Part shown: in pieces, positions 37,648-49,218 of the stretch
Position numbering within the stretch: position 1 is the stretch's first letter
Layout of the letters: every line of letters begins with the position of its first letter
Origin: Bryopsis sp. KO-2023
Taxonomy: Eukaryota > Chlorophyta > Ulvophyceae > Bryopsidales > Bryopsidaceae
NCBI GenBank assembly: GCA_030272585.1
Contig: BSYQ01000012.1
Coordinates: 1 to 64,000, forward strand
Direction: 5' to 3'
DNA length: 64,000 bases
The notes under the pieces: model-generated
What the model saw: only the letters and a program-made list of their open reading frames with translations
Told to the model about the DNA's origin: nothing
Database searches by the model: none
Translations under genes and position numbers: made by a program

Positions 37648-40146
37648 TTATTCTTCCTCCGGATTAGGTCTGACTTCTTCAGGGGGGAGGAATTTTTCCA
37701 GATCGACGTCCTCCGGTAACCACACAGGTTTTACGTCGGGGGCTGCCTCCGCCCCGTTACTCAAATCTTGAACTATTTCTGGAGCCTCCATTTTCTTAAT
37801 TATGAGTTGTACCTGACAACCAATGCCGATGTTTTTGTCAGAAAAATTATGTAATCATTATATAATTCTCTCTCAAGTCTCTGCTTCCATCAAAAATCAG
37901 CTCAGGGTCTCATATTTTTTTATCATTGCAATACATTAAAAAGTGATCTTTTTTAAGAGTAAAGAAGAATAAAAAATATTATCCTTGCAAGATCTTATTT
38001 AGCAATCATATTTTTTTCTTGTGCACGTTTCTTTTGGTTTTTTTTTTTCATCGTCAAAAAACGGTGTCAGCATCAAAAACTGCTGAAGGGCAACAGTATT
38101 GAAAAGAAACTGCAAGGAACAAAAGGAAGAAAAAATATTCTTTGATTTTTTTCTTTGTCTATCCTCCCCTCCCAAAAGAAAAACAACAAAAATATATGCA
38201 AATATAAATATATGTTGTGGTTTCATAGAAACATATATTTGAAGAAATATCACTTTTTATACAGAGAGTAACTACCCCACCAATTCTCTTGGTAAATCTC
38301 CAAAGCTGAGTCCGGATTGTTTGCAGTTTGATTCTCTAGAGGATGTTTCACCATCTCGCTTATATTTTAGAGACCTGATTCAAATCCACCACAAAAAATC
38401 AAAGTCAGAGACTATATTTGATTATTTTTTCCAGGTACTATGATTCTCTTTTTTTTTTCTTAATTCTTTTTTTTTTAATTTGTTCCCACGTAGGAAAAAA
38501 AGATTTTCGTTTTCTCTTAATAAAAAATAAAATAAAAATGCAGATGTTTATCATGGTGATTTCTCATAAAACTGAAATTCGTCTGCAAACAGAGCTTGTT
38601 TTTGTTACATGTATAATGAAGAGTATCATATTTCCTGTTATGTTGGGGGAAAGACAACATAAAATAAGAAGTAAATGGCATGCTTCTTTTTCTTTTTCTG
38701 TTCAGACAATGTCAGTCCACAGCTTCTATGAAACAAACAGGGAAAATGATCCCCCCCCCTCCCCCAAATTAAAAAAATAATAAAAAATTGAACGGTGTCG
38801 TTCTTCGCTTTTTGGCCCCTGACCTCTGACGGCAGCTCGCTGGGTTTCTTGTCAAAAACATCATTCCCATTCTCACTAGTGAAATGCTTTGGGATTCCTC
38901 TTTGTCATCCAGGCTGCTGCTGCAGCTGGGAGGGTCTCCAAATCTCGACCGATGGTGGCACAGCAAAACACACCGAACGGCATCCCGAAACGATTTCGGG
39001 AAGAATTTGTGAGTGGAAGTCTGAAAAAGCACATAAAAAACAGAAGGAATTGTGTTTAATTTAATGGAGCTCCGATCGCACCAATTGGCTGAAACATTTT
39101 TCTGGATCAGATCAGATTCCTATTAAACACTGGTGGTGTTTGAATTTTTTTTTCTTTCAAATTTTGCTGGAGCAACCATATATTTCCAATGCAAGCAAAT
39201 GCCCGCCAAAAAACTGAAAAGAAACCCATTCGAAATAGCTTGTGGGGGGTTCAGTTTCGCATACCGTCCAAGTGAGCAATGGAGGCACTCGAATCTCCGC
39301 AATTTGCTCCTCTGATGCACCAAATATCGCCTGCCAAAAAAAAAAGAAAAGTTTCAGCATTGTTTTTATGGTGGTAAGACAATCAATTTTTTTTTTCGAC
39401 CCAAAAATTCCCGTATTTTCAGCCAAAAAAAAAGAACGGCTGCACCTGGCTGTCGTTGATCATCATCCGCATCTGGCCCTCAACGGATCGAACGATCCAG
39501 GGGTGCGAGGTGAACGTCCGATATCTGCTCGTAAAAAAAAACACACAAAAACAACCCCGATCCACGTTATTCAAATCGTGGTTTCGGAATGGTCGCGAGA
39601 AACGTAAACAAGGGATGGGGTGGTGCTTTTCCGCTTCCGCACCTTCTCATCTCGCGCGGCTCTATGACGCTGTACACGACCTTGCGGGAAGAAAAACTCA
39701 CTCGTTAAGGGGAGAAGATCGCACGTCTGGCTGCGTTTGTCGAGTTTCTGAAAAGCATCTACATCTCGGCCAAGTGTGTTTTTACCAGATGCTGGATTCA
39801 CAGAAAGCACCCACCTCATTTCCGTCGAAGTCGAGCCATACCACCCGGACGTCGTGGTCGGTCATGTTTCGAAACGTGATCACAGCATCCTGCACGCTGC
39901 GAATCGATCGTAGCCGCACCTGCAAAACGAACCAAAACAAAACCTCCAGCGATCGTCAGCGAGCAAAAAAAAACCCGCAAAGGGTTAAAGGAAAAGAGGA
40001 TGGGTAAGGAAGCGAAACCACAAGCCAACCTGTCGTGTTTGCATGCAGCCGTCGATTTTGACCATCGCGTCCTCGACTTCTTCGACGGGTCGCACACGAT
40101 ATATGGCTCGGTGTGGCAAATCGCCAAAATCCACATACTCGCTCAT
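37648..40146 (-). CDS. VHL-like protein (von Hippel-Lindau beta domain)
   Basis: In animals VHL is the substrate receptor of an Elongin-Cullin2 ubiquitin ligase and reads hydroxyproline on HIF. Seven exons (high to low): 40146-40030, 39919-39815, 39680-39643, 39524-39446, 39330-39265, 39020-38877, 37812-37648; 237 residues, all phases consistent. Residues about 50-113 form a VHL beta domain: ITFRNMTDHDVRVVWLDFDG, VVYSVIEP, YRTFTSHPWIVR, MMINDSQ. By my alignment the human hydroxyproline contacts W88, Y98, S111, H115 and W117 correspond to W67, Y77, T90, H94 and W96. Residues 136-200 (FRDAVRCVLLCHHR, then ISLVQLIIKKM) are helical and stand where the Elongin-binding alpha domain would be. The tail is acidic and Pro-rich. 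The start is the first ATG of the first exon; an in-frame stop lies upstream. Confidence 0.85.
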
Positions 40147-41272
40147 GACGACGTCCCAAACTCTCCAGAAGAGGTTGTAAATGGTGACCACCCACGCCAG
40201 CTTGACAACAATGAATATCCGGTGCAAAACAAACCACCCAGTCTATCGAAAACAACAGACGATCGCACTCCTGAACCCTGCGGAATAGGACAGCGAGAAG
40301 AAAACCACGCCTTGGGCTTCCTCGACCGTGATCGATCGTTGGTTGGGTCGCGATGGGGTCGAGGGATATATTTCCCCATGCCCGGGGCTGACAGAAACTC
40401 CGATCGTGATTGAGGCGGCCGCCGCCGGTCATAGACACAAGGGCGGCTGTGCTACAGAAAGATGGACTCGAGGAAACCATCCAAAAAGAATTGCGAACGT
40501 GATTCGATTGTGGTTTGCATGTTTGAATAGGCGAAAGTATCTATAATTCATACAGCACCGATTTCATTCAATTTGGTGTGGGGCAGTAACTTTTCGGAGG
40601 GGGGTGGGGAGGGTGGGATCCCTTCAGGATATAATTTCTTTTCGAAAATCTGGAGGAAATATGCTTGTTGGTGACGGTTGTGAAAAGGCCCAGGTTGATT
40701 CGAATCTCTTTGCAATTACCGTATTGACAAACAATTCTTGCTTTAAAACTAAATCGATCATAATAGAGTCCACAATACAAACACCTGAACACCTGTGCCC
40801 TCCCCTAAATTGCTACCTCCATTCCTTTGAGAAACAAAGGTGTCAGAAAAAAAACCTCTGTCAATTTCTAGTCGGATTAAACGTCCAATCACCGTTGTGC
40901 AAGAGCTAGTCTCATATTTCAATTCCACACCAGTCCCCCCCCCTTCAGCTCTCTACCTGCCTAATATTAGTTCAACAATATATAGAAGGAAAAGCCCCCC
41001 ACCCCCCACCCCTTTCCCAAAAAGAAAACAGAAAGTATCGGAAAGATCTCTATCCTGGGTGATCCTCCCAAAACATACAGAAAAACTCTAAAAGCAATTC
41101 CATAGAACCCTTTATAGTGAAAACTGACAGCGATCGAAAATGACACTCAGAAGTCCATCAGTGGGTACCTTGAGGAAAAAAAACGTCTTGATATCTTGAA
41201 ACGCAAAAACGAATCTGACTCATGAGTACAATCAACATTAGAAATTGCCCGTCCAAAAAGCGGTATTATGTG
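40147..41272. other. Spacer between ULP1 and VHL-like genes
   Basis: Promoter region of the VHL-like gene; GC-rich near its start (40150-40460) and AT-rich beyond. Frames at 40143-40480 are shadows in this GC-rich stretch. No gene seen. Confidence 0.6.
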
Positions 41273-44200
41273 TCAATCTAAAGAGGAAGCGAGAATGTCC
41301 GCTGCAATGCCCAACCGAAGTTCCTGGATATCATCCTATAATGGCAAAAAAAAAGGTGAAATTGATATCATTGACCAATCCATCAATTCAGCTTTTCCAA
41401 AATCACGGTGGGTCGTCATGAATCAAAGTTAAAGTTTTTTGCCTTTTGTTGTTGAGGTTTTCTGGAACATCACCACAAGACTGGATATGACCAATTTATT
41501 TGTTTTGCTGGCGTTTTCGACTGTGAGAATTGGGCGCCGGTACGATTGTACATCCAAAAGGTGCAAGCGTTCAAATTTTTCCTCCAAAAAAAAAAAGAGA
41601 ATAAAAACAGTTTTCCTTCAACGTTGTGCATTTTTTTTCTACCTGAGAAAAGTCAAACTCTGGGGTTTCCCCAGCAGCCACCCTTTCCGCAAACACACAG
41701 GTAAAAACCCCACAACTGCTGCCATCACCCTGCGAACGAAAAACAAAAAAATGCATGCAACCCACCATCAAATTTTGCAATTCTTGATTGGGTTTTGACC
41801 TTGGAAAAAACATCTGGCTGTTCCCTGTGTTAAAATCAGGATTCACAAAAAAAAATCCACAGTGAAATAATGAAAACTGCAGCAAGAATGCCATAAAAAC
41901 TCCTCCATTTGTTGCATTTTTCTCTCATTCCCCTGGCCAAATTCGTCATTAGTCATAATTGCCAGAAATGGAAAAAACGAAATCAAACTAAAACTGTACA
42001 AAGGAGGGAAAAAACATACACTCGCATGAAAAAAAATCGATGGCTGCTTGCCCTTTTCAAAAACAAAAACAGAAATATTAAAAATAAATTGCCAAAGATT
42101 CATGAAAACTGTGAAATCGCCCATGGACGTACCTGCAAAGGAACAGGCATTTTTTTTTGTTTCCATTTCTTGATGTTCAGTTCGATTTGCTTGTCCGATT
42201 GTTCATCCCGAAGCCACTGCTGGACGTTTTTAAAGACCTCCCATGATGACTCATATCCACCCAAGCTGTCGTACAGTTCGATCACCCCCATTCTCAACCT
42301 CACCACCACCAAAATCCTGGCAAAAACCAAAAAGATCGCAATTGGGCATCTTATGGAAAAACGCAAAACACCAAACAGCTAAAATAACCGATAGTTTTTT
42401 TTAATGGATTTGATTGTTATACGAAAACTGAGTTCTTCACCAAAAACTGACAGATTTTACGCTGGTTTTCGTCACCACTGTTCAAGTTTAATTTCTTGAC
42501 CTGAAATCAGGTCTGACCTCGAAAACAAACTGGAGCACACTGAGGTTTTATCCTCGATGTTCAAACACACACTTATGTGTATGTATGCAATTTCTTGAAA
42601 AAGAAAATGATCAAGTATCGACATGTTTGCTCTTTAAGCAACATTTTCAAAACCAAGTCATGATGGAGTTTGCTTTCCCCTTGAAATAAGAGGTAAATTT
42701 ATGGAGCCCATTGCCTTTACTCAGCAATGCACAACATTAACTAGTGCAGTCGTTAATGCCCCCCACCCCCACCCCCCCAAAAGGAAAAAAAAAAATAGGG
42801 AAAAAATCTTACCAGTGGGTCTTGTTGAGATTTATCGGCATCAAAATTACGTCCTTCTTCAGTGCAGGGTCCCTTTTCGTCCAGCGCCTCACATTTCCAT
42901 AATTGTACCTTCCGATCGTCAATTGCGTGTAAAAATAGCTGCTCATCATGTGGAATTTTGTGGATGCATCGCTCGCCCTCCCCTGATGCCAAAACAAGAA
43001 CATACCTCCACAGTCAAATCTGACTCAACTATTCCTAACTTGGGCCAGTGCGGATTCACCATTAGCATTGTAACATATTTGCAGCACAAGCACAGTGGGC
43101 AATTTTTTTGGGGGGGGGGGAAGGGTTGCACCAAATTTGAAAAATCCTGTCTATATAAAGTCGACCACAGTTCAGATCACAGTAAACACTGCAACCAGCT
43201 GTGAGGTACCACAGCACTTTTTTGTGCCAACCACACTGGAGGGGTTTCAAAAAGCAGTAGAATGAATTGCTTCTTCCCCCCCCCCCGAAATTATTTCAGG
43301 TAATTGTCCTGTCGCCAAAATTCACACACACACCTGCACCAACCGGAGGTAGAAATTGACCACTTCATCATTCACCCAAGACTGCCCTCGTAGACTTTGA
43401 AGGTCCGCACAAGTGACCTGTCGGTCAATCTCAGTATCAAAATCTGATTTGATTCGCTCATTTGGAGAATTGATTTCTTGTTTTTAATGACTCATTCCTG
43501 CAACTGCACACCTGCAGCCCTGCTTTCCAAGCGTCCTTTTTTCTTTATTGTTTCACGGTTTTCCCATGAGAAAACACTTATCATGTCTGTTTTTTTTTCA
43601 AATTTACTGACACACTTTCCATTCTTTCACTTTTTTTGCCTTGAAAAAATCAAACAAACAATGTATTTTCTGTTTTTTTTCAACTTTGTCGGTCCAAAAG
43701 TCGCGCTAGATTTGGTTATTTCATTTTTTTGTGGCCCGCCCCTATTGGAAAAAAGAGGAATCTGGCCCCCACTTCAATGATACAAACTACACCAAAAAGA
43801 TTTCATATGAGAAAACAATTTGGCCATTTTGTGGCCTGAAAAACTACCAGACAAATTCTTTTGGACGCCAAAATGGCTCAAATGACCTTTTAAAGGATCC
43901 AAAAGGGCTGAACGGGACTGAAAGGGCCAACAAAAAAAACCCACAGTGGTGACGACTGTAATGAAAATTCTCAGTTTTTTCCTGCATTGATGACGGATGG
44001 AGTTTTCCCACCTGCGCATTCCTTGGACCGATTAGTAAAACCTCATCCAGGCCGTAGACTTTCCGCCACACGTCCAACGCTGCGTCTTCATACACCACGC
44101 CCTTTCTGTTTCGACTCAACGACGAAGGTCTCGACGAAAACCCAGACGTCGGCTTTGACGACTTTCTAACCGCGCGAAAAGCTCTCATGCGCGGACGACC

Positions 44201-44527
44201 CTGCTGAGTTCGCCGACCTCCATCTCCGACGCTTTCAAAAGCGTCACCACGCAACGCAGAATCGCATCGGCCGTCGTCGTCCGAAACGCTCGTGTCTTCC
44301 AACACTCTCACATCCTTTTGCGTAATCCACCTCGGACGCGACCGTTTCCTGCGCTTTCCAGGCCTTTCCCCATCGTCGGCGGACGAAATCCTATCCCGCC
44401 GCCTCCGCTTTCCGAGACTGTTGAAAAAGCGCTGTTTACGGAAGGGGTCCAGAATAGCAAAGACGGATGCGCACTTCTTAGCACACATCGCAACGGCGCC
44501 CCACGCGGCTTCGAGAACAGACTCCAT
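41273..44527 (-). CDS. ULP1: Ulp1-type SUMO protease (peptidase C48)
   Basis: Ulp1/SENP cysteine proteases mature SUMO precursors and remove SUMO from targets, mostly in the nucleus. Six exons: 44527-44012, 43417-43334, 42982-42813, 42316-42133, 41729-41643, 41335-41273, giving 367 residues with all phases closing. The N-terminal 170 residues are basic and low in complexity, with nuclear-localisation-like KRRRRDR and KRRKRSR. The protease domain follows: LQSLRGQSWVNDEVVNFYL, NVRRWTKR, INLNKTHW with His256, IELYDSLGG with Asp273, PVPLQ with Gln318 (oxyanion hole) and DGSSCGVFTC with Cys324. The catalytic set is complete. At 367 residues it is compact compared with many plant ULP1s. SUMO preference over related modifiers such as NEDD8 is not proven by sequence. 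Confidence 0.95.
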
Positions 44528-44672
44528 CCCAAGGTTTCCGACCGCAGAAAAAACATGGGTCAGAGGGAAAAAAAAAAGAAATTAGTAATGAGAAAATGGC
44601 GTGGCAGCCAGCCCCAGTCCGTCAAGGAGCGACGCCTTTGACAATGTCACTCCCCCAGCTTTTTTGGTCGCG
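44528..44672. promoter_or_regulatory. Short bidirectional promoter ULP1 / plastid protein
   Basis: Only 145 bp separate the two start codons of head-to-head genes, and both 5' exons are strongly GC-rich. Shared or overlapping promoters must lie here or within the exons. No TATA box is seen. Confidence 0.6.
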
Positions 44673-47636
44673 ATGGACTGGCGTTCTGTTGCGCATCACG
44701 ACTGCCGAGCGCCGCGCTTCTGTCGCTCGACGCCCTCCATCGCAGCAGTCCAATCTCGTTTTCGGAAAGTGAACCAATCGCGCGAGGCCCTCTTTCCCTC
44801 GGGCAAGCTCATCTGCGCATCCTATCGTTGGAGCGGGGGTCGATCGGGTTCGGAGCGCACCTCCGACGGCGTTTTCGACAACGTCGACGATTCTGTCGAG
44901 GAGGAAAGCGAGCAGCAGGAGGCGGCGCCGCGTCGACGGAGGAGACGGCCCGACGTCGGGCGACCCCCGCGAGATTCTGGCGGGGGTACCAGAAAGGCGT
45001 CTTCGTCTAATTGGCAAGAGGGCACTTTCGAAGAGGGTGGCTGGGGGGTGGATCCCCGTGACATAATTGAGGACGACTGGGGTCGCGATGGGCAAACGTA
45101 CAGACGAAAAACCAGCGGAAAGGGCGCGGATGCTGCTGGGGATGAGGGTCGCTCGAGGTCGGAATGGGGGAGCCCCGCTGGTAGATTTGAGGAGAATGTG
45201 GAAGACAACGTTTCGGGGCAATTCGCTGAGGGGCGTCGATGGGGCGCGACGTCCTCAAAGTCGTCACGGATCAGTATGTTGAGAGGGGACGAAAAGGTGA
45301 GGGCTGCTGGGGTTGTGTGAAATGGAAAAAAAAAAAAAAATGTTCTAATTATTTGGGAAGTTCAATTTTGAGTTCAGACAATTTTCACCTGCACCACGTA
45401 GCTGTGGATTTAGAAAAGTTTTCTTTTTCTGTTTGGGATCTTTCTTTCTGGGGTGTTTGTTGTTTTTTATTCAAATGGTAATTCTCGACTAACCCTGGAA
45501 AGAAAAGTGTTGAGTTATTGATTTGTTTTGAATTTATCAGTTTATTGTGAAACTGAACTAAACATTATTACAACTGGCAATTATTTCATTTATTCTGGCC
45601 CTTGATTTACTTTTGACGAGGGTTTTGTCTTGTTTTTGTGCTTCGGAAAAAATAAAAATAAAAATAAAAATAATAATAATGAAACAGGGTATGCTGCTGG
45701 GTCTCATTCCTACTGGGCCTCAAGCTGATTACTACGCTCCCAAAGAAGCTTCAGAGTAAGTTTAATCTGTCGAAATGTGTTGTTTTTTAAATCTGTCAAT
45801 TTTTTATTTTTTTTTTAATCTGTCAATTTTTTTTTGTTTTGTTCAAGAACAGGAAATATGAAATGCAGTTGCGGGGAAACTCGGTTATTATTGTTATTAT
45901 ATATTCTTTGTTATTCGATTTTCACCTATGCTCCATTTTTTTTTTCTTGTTATTTGTTTGTTTTTTACAGAGATAAGATGACGTACGATGGTACTATTAC
46001 TAAACAAATTGTGCGTTTTTTTCTTTTGTTCATATTACAGAAAAAGCAGATTGTTTAGATACATATATCGATTTCTCAGGGGGGGTGTTTTTCTTGCAGG
46101 AACGTTGCTTGGTGGGGTGGCACAATTGGTGTGGTGATTTTGCTGTCGAAATTCCCTCTTCTGGCTGCATTAGCCACTGGAAGCCCCTTTTTGGGACCGT
46201 GGGCAATGGCTGGTCAGTGATGCAATGCAAATCAACTTTTTTTTCAGGTTTTTATTTTTATATAATACACAGATTTTTTTTCTCCACGGGCTGATTTTTT
46301 TGCTTGTTGTTGGTTTGTTTCCTACTCTTTTTTCTTAGGTTTGAGGAACTTTGAATTGATTTCGAAGGGTAGCAGCTTTTCGGGAATCTGGCATGCTGAG
46401 GTATTAAAAAAAAAACCTCTAGAACATACACCTGTTCATGTATTTTTTCTGATTATTTTGTGTTTTTTTTCATTTGCACAGAATCGAGCAAAACTAATAA
46501 AATGGGAAAAACACACAGAAAAATCACACGAAATACAGGAATTATCGATTAAAAAAATAAGAACAAAAAATATTTATATATATATTTGCTGAGGCAAATT
46601 ATTCGTCAAGCCAGGTGTGTTGAAATTTACTTTTTTTTTTTATTTTTTTTGGGGGGGGGTCTGTCCTCCTCTGAATTTATTTTATTTTTTCAATTAATTA
46701 TTTTTTTGAAGGGAATGAAAGAATAAAAATAAGTTCATCTTTTTTTTATTTTAGATCATGGATTCGGAGTTGCTGGACCTGAGGCCGGAGTCTTTTGGAT
46801 CGAGGCCTCCAGCAAAAACTGTCGACGGGCAATCGGTTCGATTAGTAATAGGGGATCCTTGGAAAGGCGGCATTCGAGTGGAAATCGTCGTTCCTTACAC
46901 CATGAGGTTTGCAAATGATTGGGGGAAAAAAAAGCAAAAAAAATGTCTTTTATGCATAGACGCTTGTTTTTAATATGGATTTGCATTTTCAACACCCACC
47001 TTTGTTTCATTTTGTATTTCACTGCTGTTCGATTTTCCTCGTTTTTGTTTTCCTTCGTTTTTTCAGATAATAATATTGTGAAAAATTCACATTTGAGTGA
47101 TCGGTATATTTTTTCGGCAGAGTCTTTTGAAGGTCCTCAATTTTTTTTCTTAAGTTCTGTATTTTTTTATTTTATTTTTTCCCCAGTCTTGGGCCATTGG
47201 ATCCAGGCACCCCTGTGGAGCTGTTGGTTTTGTCTGACGACAAGAAATTTTCAACGTTCAAGGTAATTCTTGCAGCGCCCTTCTCATGGGTGGCTTGTTT
47301 TCTATGCACATATTACATAATAATAACAATTATGATCCCTGTTTTTTTTTCTTTTCAAGTTATTCTTCCTCAGTATTTCTAATCAGCCAGCTGTTGCTTT
47401 GGTTAGCGTTGGAATTGTGACATTCAGAGGATGTTTATATATATATATATATTTTTTATTATTTTTTTTTTTTTTCAAAATTTTGTTGTGCACAATAGGT
47501 TGTGAGGGAAGTATTCTTGCCCGAAACGAGGGGCTGGCTGTCGGACTACCCCTTCGTCGATCGAGACGTGTTTGTCAGACTCTCCTATCAAATTTCCCAA
47601 CAGAACCCCAGGGATGCAGACAAATGGTCTTGGTAG
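44673..47636 (+). CDS. Plastid-targeted membrane protein of unknown function
   Basis: I do not recognise a named family, though the C-terminal half looks like a conserved domain. Seven exons: 44673-45296, 45688-45755, 46100-46212, 46339-46400, 46755-46906, 47187-47262, 47499-47636; 410 residues, phases consistent. The first 70 residues are rich in Ser, Arg and Ala (transit-peptide-like), followed by an acidic/Arg low-complexity linker to about residue 205. Then come GMLLGLIPTGPQADYYAPKE, one or two hydrophobic segments (IGVVILLSKFPLLAALA) and a beta-rich domain with IGDPWKGGIRVEIVVPYTM, PVELLVLSDDKKF and FLPETRGWLSDYPFVDRDVF. The join from 45755 to 46100 keeps phase; a possible 20-base exon at 45971-45990 breaks it and was left out. 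Confidence 0.75.
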
Positions 47637-48556
47637 ATCCTGTTCCTTTTAACCAAATTTCTTACTGTTTGAACCTCTTCTCGTTTCTTTTCTCAGTCGG
47701 GATGGACCGTCATTCAGCAGAAGCTACTTGTTTTTCCCCTTTTTGTTGTTTCAGATTTTTGGTTTCGTTTGGTTGTTGGGGTTTTGTGGTGTTGATTGTT
47801 TTTTTTGGCGGCGGCATGTGTGTATTTGTTGCTGGTGTGGTTCTCGTTTCTTATAGAGAGAAACCTGTCATTTTGAAGAAGGGGAGGGGGTTAAACATCA
47901 TATCAAATATTGAATTCTCTTTTCAATTTTCATTAACCCAAATGTGGCAGGAATATGGTAACCATGTGGTAACCAGTATTTGGCGGCTCCAACTTTCAAA
48001 GTTGATTTATCTCCTCTCGACACAAGTCTGACATTTCACCCTAAAAGCTCCTCCCCCCCCCAAAAAAAAACACATCCACCCCTATCTTTCTCTACATCTT
48101 GACCTCCACAATAAGCACATCATGGCATTTTACATTGCACAATCAAGTAAAATCAAATCAACCTATTTGGATTGTGCAGGAGAACAGCCCGAGCCAATCG
48201 CACAGTGGGTGACAATGCACAACATTATACAATCAATCAAATGTTTTTTTTTGTTTTTTTTGAGTTCTGTCGAATTATTGGTGCTTCGGTTTTGTCGGAT
48301 TTGGCCCTTTTGTGCCCTTTTGTGGCCCCGAATTTGTGCCAGAAGAACACAGAACATTTTTTTTCTTTTTCTTTTTCTGTTTTTTTTTGGGATGTAACTT
48401 TGGACCGACTTGATTACCAATCAACGTTGCCTTTTTTTCTGAATCGTACGACCCGCTCCGAGAGGACGAACAGCAGGACGGTTTTTTTTCAACCGAGTGG
48501 TCTCCTTTCCAATCAACCGTAAGTCCGCTCCAAGAAAGGCCCTGCATATTTCGCAG
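47637..48556. other. Upstream region and probable leader exon of P4H
   Basis: 3' region of the plastid protein gene, then AT-rich spacer with C11A9 near 48050, then more balanced sequence from 48410 likely to hold the P4H promoter. TTCGCAG|GTAAGC at 48556/48557 looks like the donor of a leader exon. Confidence 0.45.
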
Positions 48557-49180
48557 GTAAGCGAATAGGAATCGTTTGGCCGGAACAAAGTCTGTCGGGG
48601 TGGTGGTTTGTCTGGAATTTTCGTTTCGAAACAGGTAACTCAGCTCTTCGAAAATAGGATGTGTGTAAGGGAGGTTTCTGGATCGTTTTTCGCGTTCCGA
48701 AAGCTGTTAACCGCCGATACTTATTATTCTCGACCTCGATTGAAAAGAATGTGGGTATTATAGATTCTATGCTTGGGTATAGAAGATTTTATATCGTGGG
48801 TGGTTGCGGAATTCTTTCGGGTCAGGAAACTTCTACCAAAGATTTCCGTAGAAGTGCATAATATTTTTTTACAGTGCTCACTCCATTCTTTTTTCAAAAA
48901 CCTTTTTCCTCCCCCCCTCAGTTTTTCCAGGTGTCAAACTTTTTTTCTGCTTTTTTTTTTCAAATAGAAATGTTTCTCAAAGAAATAAACAAAACTGAAG
49001 CTTTGAAAAAAAAAAATGCCAGAAACAAAAACGGAGTTTCAGAAAACATTTCAAACATTATTGTAGACAAATTTCCTCCACCCTATTTTCTTTTCCTTCT
49101 AAACCTGACAGAACCTAAACCTAACCCAACTTTCAACACCTGTCTTCCATTCCCCCACAGCTTTTTTTTTTTTCTTCCAG
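48557..49180 (+). other. Probable 5'-UTR intron of P4H
   Basis: Strong donor CAG|GTAAGC at 48557 and strong acceptor TTTCTTCCAG ending at 49180. The latter is 38 bases before the ATG. Sequence between is T-rich with no credible frame. Confidence 0.55.
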
Positions 49181-49218
49181 AAGCAAAAAAGAGGGGGAAC
49201 CCACACCCCAGAGCAAAC

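Noticed and set aside
39571-39819. Minus-strand 82-residue frame in the VHL-like gene
   Set aside because: It mixes intron with exon 3; the 38-base exon 39643-39680 alone restores the VHL pattern and phase.
45971-45990. 20-base exon between exons 2 and 3 of the plastid protein gene
   Set aside because: It has fair splice borders but breaks the reading frame; the direct join keeps phase.
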